Positions 24,696 to 36,700 of a DNA stretch of 57,500 nucleotides are shown piece by piece (position 1 is the first letter of the stretch; each line of letters starts with the position of its first letter). A model generated the notes under the pieces. It was not told the origin of the DNA and searched no databases. It saw nothing but the letters and a program-made list of their open reading frames with translations. Origin of the DNA: Symbiodinium natans (lineage: Eukaryota; Sar; Dinophyceae; Suessiales; Symbiodiniaceae); contig CAJNDS010002698.1 in the NCBI GenBank assembly GCA_905221605.1, positions 79,589-137,088 of the forward strand, written 5' to 3'. The position numbers were made by a program, and so were the translations under genes.

Positions 24696-25479
24696 ACCCC
24701 ATATGAGATTCTAATTCTTGCGGGTTGCATGGTATCTGAGCTCTCCTCCATCCAAGGCTTGGCTTCACGATGTCCAAAGAGGCGCGGGGACCCTAAACCC
24801 CACAAACCCCCATGAACTCTATAAATAAACCCTGTATTCCCTATGGAAAGCCTGGACGCCCGAGAAACCCTACGAACCCTACGAACCCTAAGCCCAAAAC
24901 CTGAACCCGCTAGTGTCCTTGAGCCTTCGTAGGGCCCGGGTACGGGGATGCGAAGCGCAGAAACTCCAGAGTTGATGGTTGAGTTACTGGTGAGGTGCCC
25001 TCCAAAAAGGTTCTAGTACAAGCAACCGCAGGAAGAGGAGCAGATGAAGAATGACACTTTGAGCATGTTGCTGCCTGGCGTCCACAGGTTTCACGGAAAG
25101 GTTTGTGGGGGTAGGCTCCTACCTTTGCAAGTCGAGATGGTTGGCAAGATTGCCCGACAGGACTCTGCTTGGAAGATCTTTCGAGTAAGTAGGCCTCTAA
25201 GTATGGCTGTGCGGTTGCATGTCTCAGCAAGCTAGAGCTCCGAAGCCCAGCAGCCCAAAACGCCCGACGAATCCGTTCTGACTGCAGCCCCCAACCCTCA
25301 TCCCTAACCTCTAAACCCTAACGTCGAAACCCTAAACCCTAAACCCTCAACCCCACCCCCGAATCCCTCCCAAGGCAGGAAGACCTGAAGCAGTTCAGCG
25401 AGGAGGAGCTTAGCAAGAGTGTGCCTTGCTCCAGCATAAGACTTTCGTCAGCCACGTAGATAATCTAGTTGTCGGGCAA

Positions 25480-25601
25480 TTTACTAATGATATTCCCTTA
25501 TGGTCCCGATGATTTTCCTATAACAACCCCCAAAACCCTAGGCTAGTTACCCTTATGGTCCCGATGATTTTCCTGTAACAACCCCCAAAATTCTAGGCTA
25601 G
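25480..25601. repeat. Family-2 element, two units, opposite orientation
   Basis: Two tandem 60-bp units read CCCTTATGGTCCCGATGATT and AACAACCCCCAAAA, ending TAGGCTAG. The reverse complement matches the family-2 consensus at 19590-19935 (CCATAAGGG, TTGGGGGTTGTT). Confidence 0.7.
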
Positions 25602-26646
25602 AGAGGTCCTTTGGCCAGGAGGTCCATGGGCGTCCAGACAGGGTCCAAAGAGGAGCCATCGAAGGCTCAGGCGGTCCTCCAATCACCCCAAAAAATGGGC
25701 ATCGGTTCATAGGCTTTCGGCGATGACCAATATATTCCCCTCATACAGGACAGAATTCTATTCGATGCTGGTATAACGAAATGAGTCTGACTGAGTCTGG
25801 CTGGATGCAGGTAGTTTTGGGCCTACATTGTAAGTCCCCATGCCAATCCTGAATTTGTTGCCTGCGTCACCCGCCGTTGTGTTGATGAGTGGGCTGCCAT
25901 GTCAGCACCAGAGATTCACAAAACTCTGCCTGGCCCAAGAAGCGTTTCTGGGCTGCGTAGAACATGACTCAGTGCACACAGTGCAACGCCTGCGGCTTCC
26001 TCAGCTGCCGAAACAGCAGCACATGGTTCCTCCCATCTAGAGAAACGGTGAAACATGCTTCTGCTGCCAAAAACTGATCTGATGAGCCCGGAAATCTCCT
26101 TCAGGAATTTCGTCTCGGTTCTTGTCAGCAGCACCAGCCTCAAGACCAAAATTGAACATATCCTTGAGAAACTACAGTGACTCAAGTCACGATGGCAAGC
26201 GCCATGACAAACTGCAAGTATTTGGGTCAGTGGCTTCATTCACTGAGTGTACAAAGCGCTTTTGTTTCACTTTCGATCCTAATAAAAATTGTGGATTGCC
26301 AGAGTTCAGGTTAGGGGTGTAAGGTTGCGGAGTGTGGCCGGCTACAATCTGCAACATTGGTTAAGGTATGCCTAGCCCTTCTTCTTTGAATTACCCAATG
26401 AAGCTTCAAGTAAAGTTCCATGCCGCGTGATTTAGATTTGGTCCAGCACCAGCCGGCAGAACACAAGAAGCCATCTCAACGACTGTCTTGCAAGGACTTC
26501 AGGCTTTGCGCTGTCCAGCCAGAAGAAAAGCACCCCCTTGTATAGTCAGACTAGATGGTAGAGAATTTCTGAGCAGCCTCCAGCTCCCGGGGGTCTTTAT
26601 GCCGTTCCGGGAGGCAAGCCCTTTGCACCACCACCAAGGCCTATTC

Positions 26647-28147
26647 CCAGTACTTCGATGTGAGGGAAAACTGGCCCGAGTGCAAGCCCGTCACGACGCA
26701 CGTGCGCTACCAGACGTGCCACTGGGCTTCGACCGGCCTTACTAGCTCATCTTCTGAGTTCTCACAGCAACGAGCCCCCCCCCCCCCCCCCCCACCAAAG
26801 GTGGCATTTAAACCCTAAACCCTAAACCCTAAAACCCTAAACCCTAAACCCGAAACCCTAAACCTTTCTTCATGCGGCCCTCTATTCCTCGACCCTGCTA
26901 AGAAAGCAGGTAAAATGAAGCCAAGGTCTTCGGCAGCCATCCCCGAAATCCTTTCCCTAAGCTGATCGGCTTCAGGGTTGCCTCGGGGTTCAGGAGCATC
27001 GGCTTCGGGGCTTTAGGGCTTTGAGTGTGTTTAGTATTTTCGGCTGCTTGTTTAGGGCTTTCTTGGTGTTTGTCTGGTTTTTTGTGGCTTTCAGACATTT
27101 TTTTTTTTCTCTCTCTCTCTCTCTCTCTGAGTTTATGGGCTTTTAGGATGCTTCAGGCTTCTTAGGGGCCCTAAACCCTAAACCCTAAACCCTAAACCCT
27201 AAACCCTAAACCCTAAACCCTAAACCCTAAACCCTAACCCCTAAACCCTAAACCCTAGACCCTAAACCCTAAACCCTAAACCCTAACCCCTAAACCCTCA
27301 ACCCTCAACCCTCAACCCTCAACCCTAAACCCTAAACCCTAAACCCTAAACCCTAAACCCTAAACCCTAAACCCTAAACCCCCTGCAGGCAACAACTGCT
27401 GGAGTCACAGCACCGCCTTGATCACGGAGAGCCGGCTCTGCATCCAGACGCACGGACGGCGGCCTGGCGGAAGGGCCGGGGAGGGTTTAGGGTTTAGGGT
27501 TTAGGGTTTAGGGTTTAGGGTTTAGGGTTTAGGGTTTAGGGTTTAGGGTTTAGGGTTTAGGGTTTAGGGTTTAGGGTCGAAGCGCTGCAAGGGCCCAGGG
27601 CCCGTAGGGCCCCTAAGCCCGGAAGCTTGAAACCTAAAGCTTCAAGCCATGAAATCCCCCTAAACCCTTAAGAACCCTAAGAACCCTTAAACCCCAGAGA
27701 AGCCATTAAAAAAACACAAGAAGGCGTTGGCACCTGTCAGGCCAAGGTCTCGCAAGCCCCTCTATTTCTCCTCACCTGTGGAAATTGAGCCTGAATTTCC
27801 TCCCCTCAACCTTCAACTTTCAACCCGCAACCTCACACCACAAAGCCCTAACCCCTAAGCCCTTGAACCGTAAACCCTAAACCAACCGTAAACCCTAAAC
27901 CCCTCAAACCCTAAACTTTAAACCCAACCCCCAAACCCTCAACTCCCCAAACCGAACCCTCTCCCCCCCGCCCCCGCCCCCGCCCCCGCCCTAAGCAACC
28001 CCCCCCCCCCCTCCAAGCACCCCCCCCTCCTGCCCCCGCACCCCCCGTGAGGTTCAACGGGCCCCAGGCCTGGTTGAGCCAGTCCTTCATCGCAGCGTGC
28101 AGGACCTGTCTGCGGGGGCTTGGGGCATTGTTTTGGTTTCAAGAGTT

Positions 28148-28181
<34 letters not shown>

Positions 28182-30742
28182 TTTTTTTCTTTGTTTTTTT
28201 CTAAACGTTTTTTTTTTTTTTTTTGGGGGGGGGGGGGGGGGTTCCGGTTTTTCTGGGTTTCAGGGTTCGGCTTTGGAAGGATTTAGGGTTTGAGGGTTTC
28301 AGGGTTGAGGGTTCAGGGGTTTTGGGGTTGGGAGAAGGAGGTTTGAGGGGTTACACTAGTTGAGGGTTGAGAGGGTTCAGGTTGCAAGGTTTAGGGTTTA
28401 CGGTGACCGTGGGGGACGGGGGTCGAGAACGTGGAGCACGGACGCTTGTATACTCCCTTCTGTGAGAAAACCCGGTTTAAACGATAGAACCCGCAAGACA
28501 CCCCCGGTTCGAGATAACAACCTGGCCCGTAGACCCTAACCCTAAACCTTACAAGCTGAACCCCCAAATTTTCTGAACCACCTAAACCCCCTAAACCCTA
28601 CACCCTAAACCCTAAACCCTGCACAGCAGCCTAAGCCTCATAAACTCCCTTAGCCCCGATAAGGACTGACGGCCACGACTACTGCAACGGCGGTAGCGGC
28701 CTCCTTGGCTTTCGGACAGTGTCCCGGAGCCTCGGGTCGCTTCAGATCGTTGTTTTGGGGTTTCAGGTGTTTTGGGGTTTAAGCCCTAAACCCTAAACCC
28801 GAAGCCCTAAGCCTCAAAGGGATCTCGGGTTTTCGAGGTTTAAGGCTTTGGGTGTAGGGTTTAGGATCCAGGGATTTGGAGTTTGGGGGTCGCTTGGGGT
28901 TCATGAAGTTTTTTGGGGTGTGTGCTGAACCCTAGAGCCCTAAACCCTAAACCAGCCTAAATCCTAAACCCCTAAACCCCTAAACCCCTAAACCCCTAAA
29001 CCCCTAAACCCCTAACCCCCTAAACCCCTAAACCCCCTAAACCCCTAAACCCCTAAACCCCCTAAACCCCTAAACCCCCGAAACCACAAGCCCACAAGCT
29101 GCTGAGGTGGGGAGTTCCCACTGGTGGCCCAGACTACCGCGGAAACATCCAGGCGTCCGCGGCTTCCGGGGGATTCAGTTGAGACCCTTAGGCTTGAAGG
29201 GTGTAATTTCAGGGTGTAGGGCTAATATGATGTTAGGGGTTCAGGGCTTGCGGTTCGGGTCTAAAAGCCCTAAACCCAAAACCCTAAACCCTAAACCCTA
29301 ACCCCTAGACCCTAAACCCTAAACCCTAAACCCTAGGCCCTAAACCCGAAACCCGGTTTAGGAGGCAGGGGGGTGGCCCATTGGGGTTCGAGTGCAAGAG
29401 GCGCTGGGTTGTGGGAGCTTCGGATGGTCGCGCCTTGGGGTTCCAGGCCACTTTCCTGGGTTGCCCGAGTGACCCTTGGGACATTGCACATTTTGCCCTT
29501 ATGGAGTTTCAGAGGATCATAGTCAGGAATATTTTTCAGAGGGTTTGCCTGGGCCATCCTAGTTAAGGCTATGTAGGGAGAATTCAGCCGAGGCGATGTA
29601 ATGGGGGGAACCTAGGGGGGGGAGGGGGGGGGGTGGTATGGAGGGGTGTAGTAGGGGAAGCCATGACACTTGGGTGTCTTCAGTTTTCCCTGGCCTTGGG
29701 TCTCAGGCACCTTTAGAGCTCGGAGTTGGGGTTTAGGGTTTAGGGTTTAGGGTTTAGGGTTTAGGGTTTAGGGTTGAGGGTTTAGGGTTTAGGGTTTAGG
29801 GTTTAGGGTTTAGGGTTTAGGCTTTAGGGTTTAGGGAATAGGGATTAGGGTTTAGGGGTCTCCGTCGGGCCAAGGCTCCCTACTTAGAACTACAGCGATA
29901 GTTCCCGGTGAGGGTGCCCTGGATTTCTCAAAGTAGAGGAGCACGTTTTTTTTCTCAGAAAGATCCCTCACACCTTGAGGGCACTTCGAATTTCATAACA
30001 AACTCCTGCCGTGGGGCCCGAAGCAAGCCGAAGCTAAGAGAATGAGCCCCCGCCCCCCCCACCTAGACCTGCTCAAACCCTCCAAACAGTCCCAATTGAG
30101 ATGTTCCCCCTTCTACTAACAGTCCTATTAAAATCCTCATTAAGGACTGCAAGTATAGGGGGGAACATCCCAAAGTCCCAATGTTTTTCCAAAATTCAGT
30201 TACCCTCCCGCAGCCTTCCAATTCCAGGAGGCGCACCCATCACCAAATGAGACAATCCAACCCAAAAGGAAACTAAAAAAATGAGGGGCTCGGTTTCCAA
30301 AATTTAAGATATCCGCCCCTCATTTTCTTACGTTCCTATTGGGCCTGACAGTCACTCCGGAAATTCGCCCAAACGGATTCGAGCACGAGCTGAATGTACT
30401 GCACCCTGAATATCTTAACTCCCTATGCCCAAGAGGCGCCCCCAAAACAATAGGCTTCGGCCTCAAATCTGAGGGTCTGGATTTCTTATGTTAGTCCCTA
30501 AGCCCTAAACCCAAATCCTAAATCCTAAACCCTAAACCCTAAACTCTAAATCTCAAACCCGCTTTTGAGTGTCCGCTCTTGGCCGAGCCCCTCATCAGCC
30601 AATGTTTTCTGATTCGGTTCTGTCACCGTACGCGTGAACGTTCAACGTAGCTGTTAAAGTCCAAACGCTGACCCCACAACACACCAAACCCCAAATCCAA
30701 AGTCGCAGAACCCAACGCCCAGCTTGGGATTCAGGAATTATT

Positions 30743-30784
<42 letters not shown>

Positions 30785-33700
30785 ATGCTGCTGTTGCTCC
30801 CCGCCCCTACCCCGCCCCTACCCCCCCCGCACCCCCCCCCCCCCCCCTACCCCCCCCCCACCCCCCCCCCCCACCCCCCCCCCCCCGTTACCCCCCCCCC
30901 CCTACCCCCCCCTTCCCCCCCTACCCCCCCTACCCCCCCTACCCCCCCTACCCCCCCCCCCCCCCCTCCCCCCCTAACCCCCCCCCCACCCCCCCCCCCC
31001 CCCCCCCCTACCCCTAACCTCTGTGACCACGGAATGTAATCCCTTAAGAACCCATTCGAAGACTCGCCAATATTATATCTTTGTTCATTGGCCCGTAGAC
31101 GATTATTGCGGCCCTAAAGAGTCAATGGGCCGAGAATGGAATGAATACAGTGTTCCTTTCACACTCATAACTTTACTTCGTTCATGCCTGGGCGATTTTC
31201 GTGCGTCCTAACAGTCCTTACAAAATACGCCCAGTTCATTCTCTTCGTGGTGATGTTGTTAACTTCACTGTTGATGAAAGGGTCTTAGAACTGGGGCTCA
31301 TTGTCCACATTCTGTGTTTGCTAGCGAGCACACCTTGGGGGCCTCGGCGAGAGTTTGAGCTCCAATAGCGTCTTTTTGACAGCGGCCATATGTAGGTAAA
31401 TTGTTAATTGTACACGTATCTGTACCTGTGTGTATATATATATATGTATTATGTTTTCTTTCACGTTTCAGTTACTATTGGGATTCTTATGAGTAGAACG
31501 TTGATTCTTTGGGTCGATAACCGACCACCATGTCTGCTGCCCTTGATTGCTGGTCACTTGCTCTTCCAGGCGGGCGTGCAGACCTGCTACCCGCAAGTGC
31601 TGCCGCACGATACGCAAGTCCACTGCCCTGGGGCCTGCTCACCCTACACCAGGTGCGCTCTGAAGCCTGCATTGAGATCTTGTGACTCTTGAACAGCAAC
31701 ATGTACATGTATACGAAATGTGTACAGCTGCACTACTTGTAGCCCCCAGTTCTGACAGAGGGGTGTAAGAGTTTGAGGCAGAGCATGGGTGGGAGATTTC
31801 TTGGAGGTATCCGCGGAAACTGGATCAGGATCTTTTCTACGCTGGTGCCCCAGTGATGCATGTCTCAGGATTCCACTCGAATCTTCATGGGTAGTCGCAA
31901 GTAGTGGAAGTCAGTATGGTCTGCTAGAACGCAATCAAGGGCCGCCATGGGCGCCTGGGCTGAAGACCAACTTTTGACTGTCGGTATCATGCTTAGAGCC
32001 GTCTTCATGAGGCCAGAGTAACTACCATGCGCCCCCACCCGCCAAGCTGTGTGCTAAGAAGTCGCTGCCCTGGTCGTACAGGAACGCAGTAGTTGGTTGT
32101 AGTCACCCTCATCCTCATGATCTTCATGACCGTTCGATCAACATCGTCTCCGTCTTCGCGATGATGATGATAATGAGGAGGAGGAGGAGGAGGATGATGA
32201 TGATGATGATTCCTGCTTCTCCGTGCACCTGGCTCTTTTCATGGTGAGTCTCGACACGTCACAACAGCCAAACCCCTAGTCACAGACTGTTAACATTCAA
32301 TCCTCCGCGAACCCTATGGCTTGTTCTGAACTGCTCAGCTAGGGCCACTAGCAGCTAGATACGATCCCAAGGCAGTCGCGTCCAGGCGAAACGGTTTGTG
32401 TGCAAAGGCAGCGCTTGTCTGACGCCTTTCATGGCAGAGCCTTCCCCAGACAACCTGCGTATTTTCAACACAGAGGGTGCTGTGAAGTACCGCGTGCCTG
32501 CGAACGCGGCTGCGGACATCCGAAGCTTGAAGCAACATCTGGCACGCCTTTGTGGGGTCCCGCGGTTTCGGCTGCGGCTACTCCCAGTGGGGAGCGGGCG
32601 GGAGTTGCAGGATGGCGACATGCTTGAGTCGGCTGAGTTTCAGCTGGTGATGTTGCCGTTTGCCGAGCAGCTGCAGGAGCCACAGGAGCTGGAGCTTGGT
32701 GATGCTATTGAATCCGGCGACATTGAGAAAGTTGAGCAGCTCCTGCAACTGCCCCGAAACCCCGATGACATCCTCCGCAGCGATGACATCTTCAAAAGCC
32801 GCCGAACGACGCCAGTGTTTTTGGCATGTTGGTTTGGCCATGAGGAGATCGTGCGCTTGTTGCTGGAGGAGGCTGGGGCGTCTTGTCTGCTGCCGCGCCA
32901 TGGCCATGACGGCTATGAAGCAGGGGGAGACATCGTGGTTTGCACACCTCTGGGTGCCGCGTGTGCACGGGGCCATGTAACCATTGTTGAGGTGCTATTG
33001 CGAGCAGGTGCCCCGCTGGACTCAACTTGCGGTGATATACGTTACTACGACGGCAATGAGCATCTGTGGCCCTTCGACATGGCGATGGAGTGCCAGCAAC
33101 AGGAAGTGGCGCGGTTCCTGCAGGAAGAGCACCGCCGTCGAGGAGCTCACGGCCCGCTAGGATGCAAGCATGAGCTGCCCTGAAATCCAGAACCTCGGCC
33201 GGGAAAAGATCGTGAGCTCTTGCAGCTTCTCATAGTGTCCCGGGCTGACATGGCACGAAACTCCCATTCGTTCACAAGCCCGAAGCGCCGGAGCTTGAAA
33301 TCCGAGCCTTCAGCTAAGTATCTTAGAGTTTGGCATTATGAGGTTGGGGTAGTTGCACGCAACCTCCCTCATCATCTGCCCTAAATTTTGCAAACTCAGC
33401 TAAGAATCTCTGGACCCCAAAATCTCTGGACCCCAACGCCCAGATTCCTTCAATTGTCCGTACCTCCAGCGTTAAGCCCTAAATCCTACTCCCGAAACCC
33501 TCATACCGGGTTAAGGGTTTAGGGTTTAGGGTTGAGGGTTCAAGGTTTAAGGTCTAGGGTTTAGACTCGACTCCTACCCTGACAGGTGATGGCTCATCCG
33601 TAGATCGCTGGAAAGTTCGACTTAAAGTTCCCCTCCCCATGAAGTTGCTTCCAATCCAGGGAAAACCAAGTTCCAGCTTCAATCCCAAACCCTAAATCCT

Positions 33701-36700
33701 AAACCCTAAACCCTAATCCCCAAACCCTAAACCCTAAACCCTAAACCCTAAACCCTAAGCCCTAAACCCTAAACCCTAAACCCTGAACCCTGAATCCTGA
33801 ACCCGGAACCCTGAACCCTGAACCCTAAACCCGAAACCCTATAGCTCAGCTCCTTGACCCGCACACCTAGGCCCCTCAAACCCTGAACACCCACGAAACC
33901 CTCAAGGACCTAAAGCCCTAAACATCCTTAAACCCTCGAAAGTGCCCTGAAGCCAAATCCTAAATCCCTTTAACCCTTTAACCACCTCGCCCCGCACTCC
34001 CCCGAACTAACTAACTAACTAACTAACTTACTTACTTAACTAACTAACTAACTAAATATCTGACTGACAGACTGACTGGCTAACTAACAAACTACAAAAC
34101 AACAACCACCCTCAACCCCTAAACCCCTAAAACCTCAAACCTCAACCCGAAACCCAAAACCCAAAACCCTAAACCCTAAACCCTAACCCTAAACCTTAAA
34201 CCTAAACCCTAAAACCTAATCCCTAAACCCTAAACCCTAAACCCTAAACCCTAAACCCTAAACCCTAAACCCTAAACCCTAAACCCTAAACCCTAAACCC
34301 TAAATCCTAAAGCAACCATCCCGGGCCTCAGGTCCAGTACGAGCCGAGGGCGCTCCATCCCGTGGGTTCACAGGTTCCCTACCTGGTGAAGAAGGCGCCC
34401 TTACCCCTTGCTCATTAGCATTCTTCCCCTAAACCCTAGGGTTTAGGGTTTAGGGTTTAGGGTTTAGGGTTTAGGGTTTAGGGTTTAGGGTTTAGGGTTT
34501 AGGGTATATATACATATATATATATAGATATATGTACATGTTTGTTTTTTTGGTTTATGGTGGGTGTCAAAAAACAAGGCGCGTTTTTTTGTCTTTTCAG
34601 CTTTTTCTCCGCGGCTTACTCGGATTGGGAGGGTTCTGGCTCCCACTGGCTAGGTACCTAAACCCTAAACCCTAAACCCTAAACCCTAAACCCTAAACCC
34701 TAAACCCTAAACCCTAAACCCTAAACCCTAAACTCCAAACCCTACACCCTAAACTGCAAACCCCAAAACCCCAAAACCCCAAAACCCCAAAACCCCAAAA
34801 CCCCAAAACCCCAAAACCCCAAAACCCCAAAACCCCAAAACCCCAAACCCCAAACCCCAGCGATTGCAGCTTTAGGGCGTCCTTGTGCCCTCTTTGCCCC
34901 CCCCAAGCGACCCACCCTCCGAGTTGAGACATGTTCGATGCAGGCGCTGATGACTGAAGGCCCGATTTTGCTGGGCATGCGCATCTACCAGGACGAATGA
35001 GGGTTCAGGGTTTCGGGACGAGGGCTCAGGGATTCGGGTTTGGGGATTGGGGCTTTGGGTCTAGGGTTTAGGGATTGGGGCTCAGGGCTTCGGGTTTTCG
35101 GGTTTGGTGAACCCTGGCCCCTGAGCCAGCTGCTCTGGTGCAAACTCAGCAGACCTAAATCTCTCCGAGCAGCGGGGGCTTCATGTGCAGAAGTGGGCAC
35201 TGTGAGATTCTCTCCGGCCAGATTGGCCCAGGCTCTGAGCCCAACAGTTCTGAGCTTCTGGACAAAAACCGGTCGAGAAGTTCCCCGAAGTCCCCCTAAA
35301 GACTTCCTAGAACGTAGAACCCCTCCTCTCCCAATGTTTTGAGATCCCTCCCTGTTACCGAAGATGAGATTTTGGCGACTGTTTGGTGGAACCACTGACA
35401 ATCGGAGGTGGGTTTTAAGGCTCAGTGCTGAAAGTTCCTCTTAAAATCTCGAGAAGCTTCCAGGAGCTCCTCCCTCTTCAAAACCCCAAGCCCAAAACCC
35501 CTCCACAAGCCCTACTTTGGAAGCCCTTTTTTGACTTAGTACCGTAGGGTTTAGTAAGGTGGGCTATGGGGATTTTATGTGGGCTTCTATGGGATACTAA
35601 GTAGACTTACTAAGTCAAAAGAGCTTCCAAGCAACCATCCCTGAGCCCGCGGCTTTGTGGAATTCAAGCAGGACTTCTACGCGTACCAGTCCGGTACCGG
35701 GCTCGGCTCTGAAGAGCAATATCTACACATGGGATCGAAATGTCATGTAGGCAGTTCTCCAAGCTACGGTCTGTCGTTGGGGTACCGCCAAATGTACGGC
35801 TAAGCCAAATGCGCCCTACCCACGGGCTGTTGACGTCCATGAAAGCAACAGCTCGCACACCGCTGGCCGGGTGTGGGGCAAGCCGCTTGGGATGAGTGAG
35901 GTCCTGGCTACACAGGGCCTTCATCCAGGGTCCTTTGGGGCCAACGTGCTGTGGGCCGCAGCGCATGACAGTGGGGCGATGGGCTAACGCGTCCACTGGA
36001 GGACTCTCACGGTACATGTCGGGAGCTTGAAAGTTTCGGCTTACCCGTTCCTCTGTACTGGCGGGCGGAGTCAGCAGGGAAGGCCAGGCAGGCAATGACT
36101 TCGTGTCGGGTGCACCACTGGGTGTTTGCAGGGCATTTGCACATGGCATCATGCTGCACCGGTAATCTTATGTTTTGTTTTGTCTTTGCCAGGTATGCGT
36201 TGTGAAGCATGGCAGCATGATGATGGAGTCAGTGGCTTCGTTGCCGCGAGTTGCTGGAGTTGGGAAAGAATGTGCAACCAAGTGAGTAGAACTTGTGGAG
36301 AAGTCATGTTGGTCATCACCAACCACATTCCCCGCTCTACCCACGGGCTGTTGACGTCCATGAAAGCAACAGCTCGCACACCGCCAGCCGGGTGTGGGGC
36401 AAGCCGCTTGGGATGAGTGAGGTCCTGGCTAAACAGGGCCTTCATCCAGGGTCCTTTGGGGCCAACGTGCTGTGGGCCGCAGCGCATGACAGTGGGGCGA
36501 TGGGCTAACGCGTCCACTGGAGGACTCTCACGGTACATGTCGGGAGCTTGAAAGTTTCGGCTTACCCGTTCCTCTGTACTGGCGGGCGGAGTCAGCAGGG
36601 AAGGCCAGGCAAGCAATGACTTCGTGTCGGGTGCACCACTGGGTGTTTGCAGGGCATTTGCACATGGCATCATGCTGCACCGGTAATCTTATGTTTTGTT

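Larger units (their letters stand above)
23971..26640. other. Stretch between genes; probable 5' part of the protease gene not resolved
   Basis: It holds a (TG)n run near 24141, a long CCCTAAA tract (24524-24695) and a reversed pair of family-2 units (25480-25601). Exon-like fragments near 24730, 25050-25190 and 25378-25430 (reads QEDLKQFSEEELSKS) could encode the signal peptide and propeptide of the downstream cathepsin, but I could not match them to that family. Confidence 0.4.

Noticed and set aside
30724-31039. Proline-rich protein frame after a poly-alanine run
   Set aside because: It is the translation of the CTG repeat plus C tract inside a protease intron.
32200-32431. Spliced-leader relic upstream of the nested ankyrin gene
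   Set aside because: I looked for the conserved dinoflagellate leader (…TAGCCATTTTGGCTCAAG) and did not see it here or elsewhere in the window.
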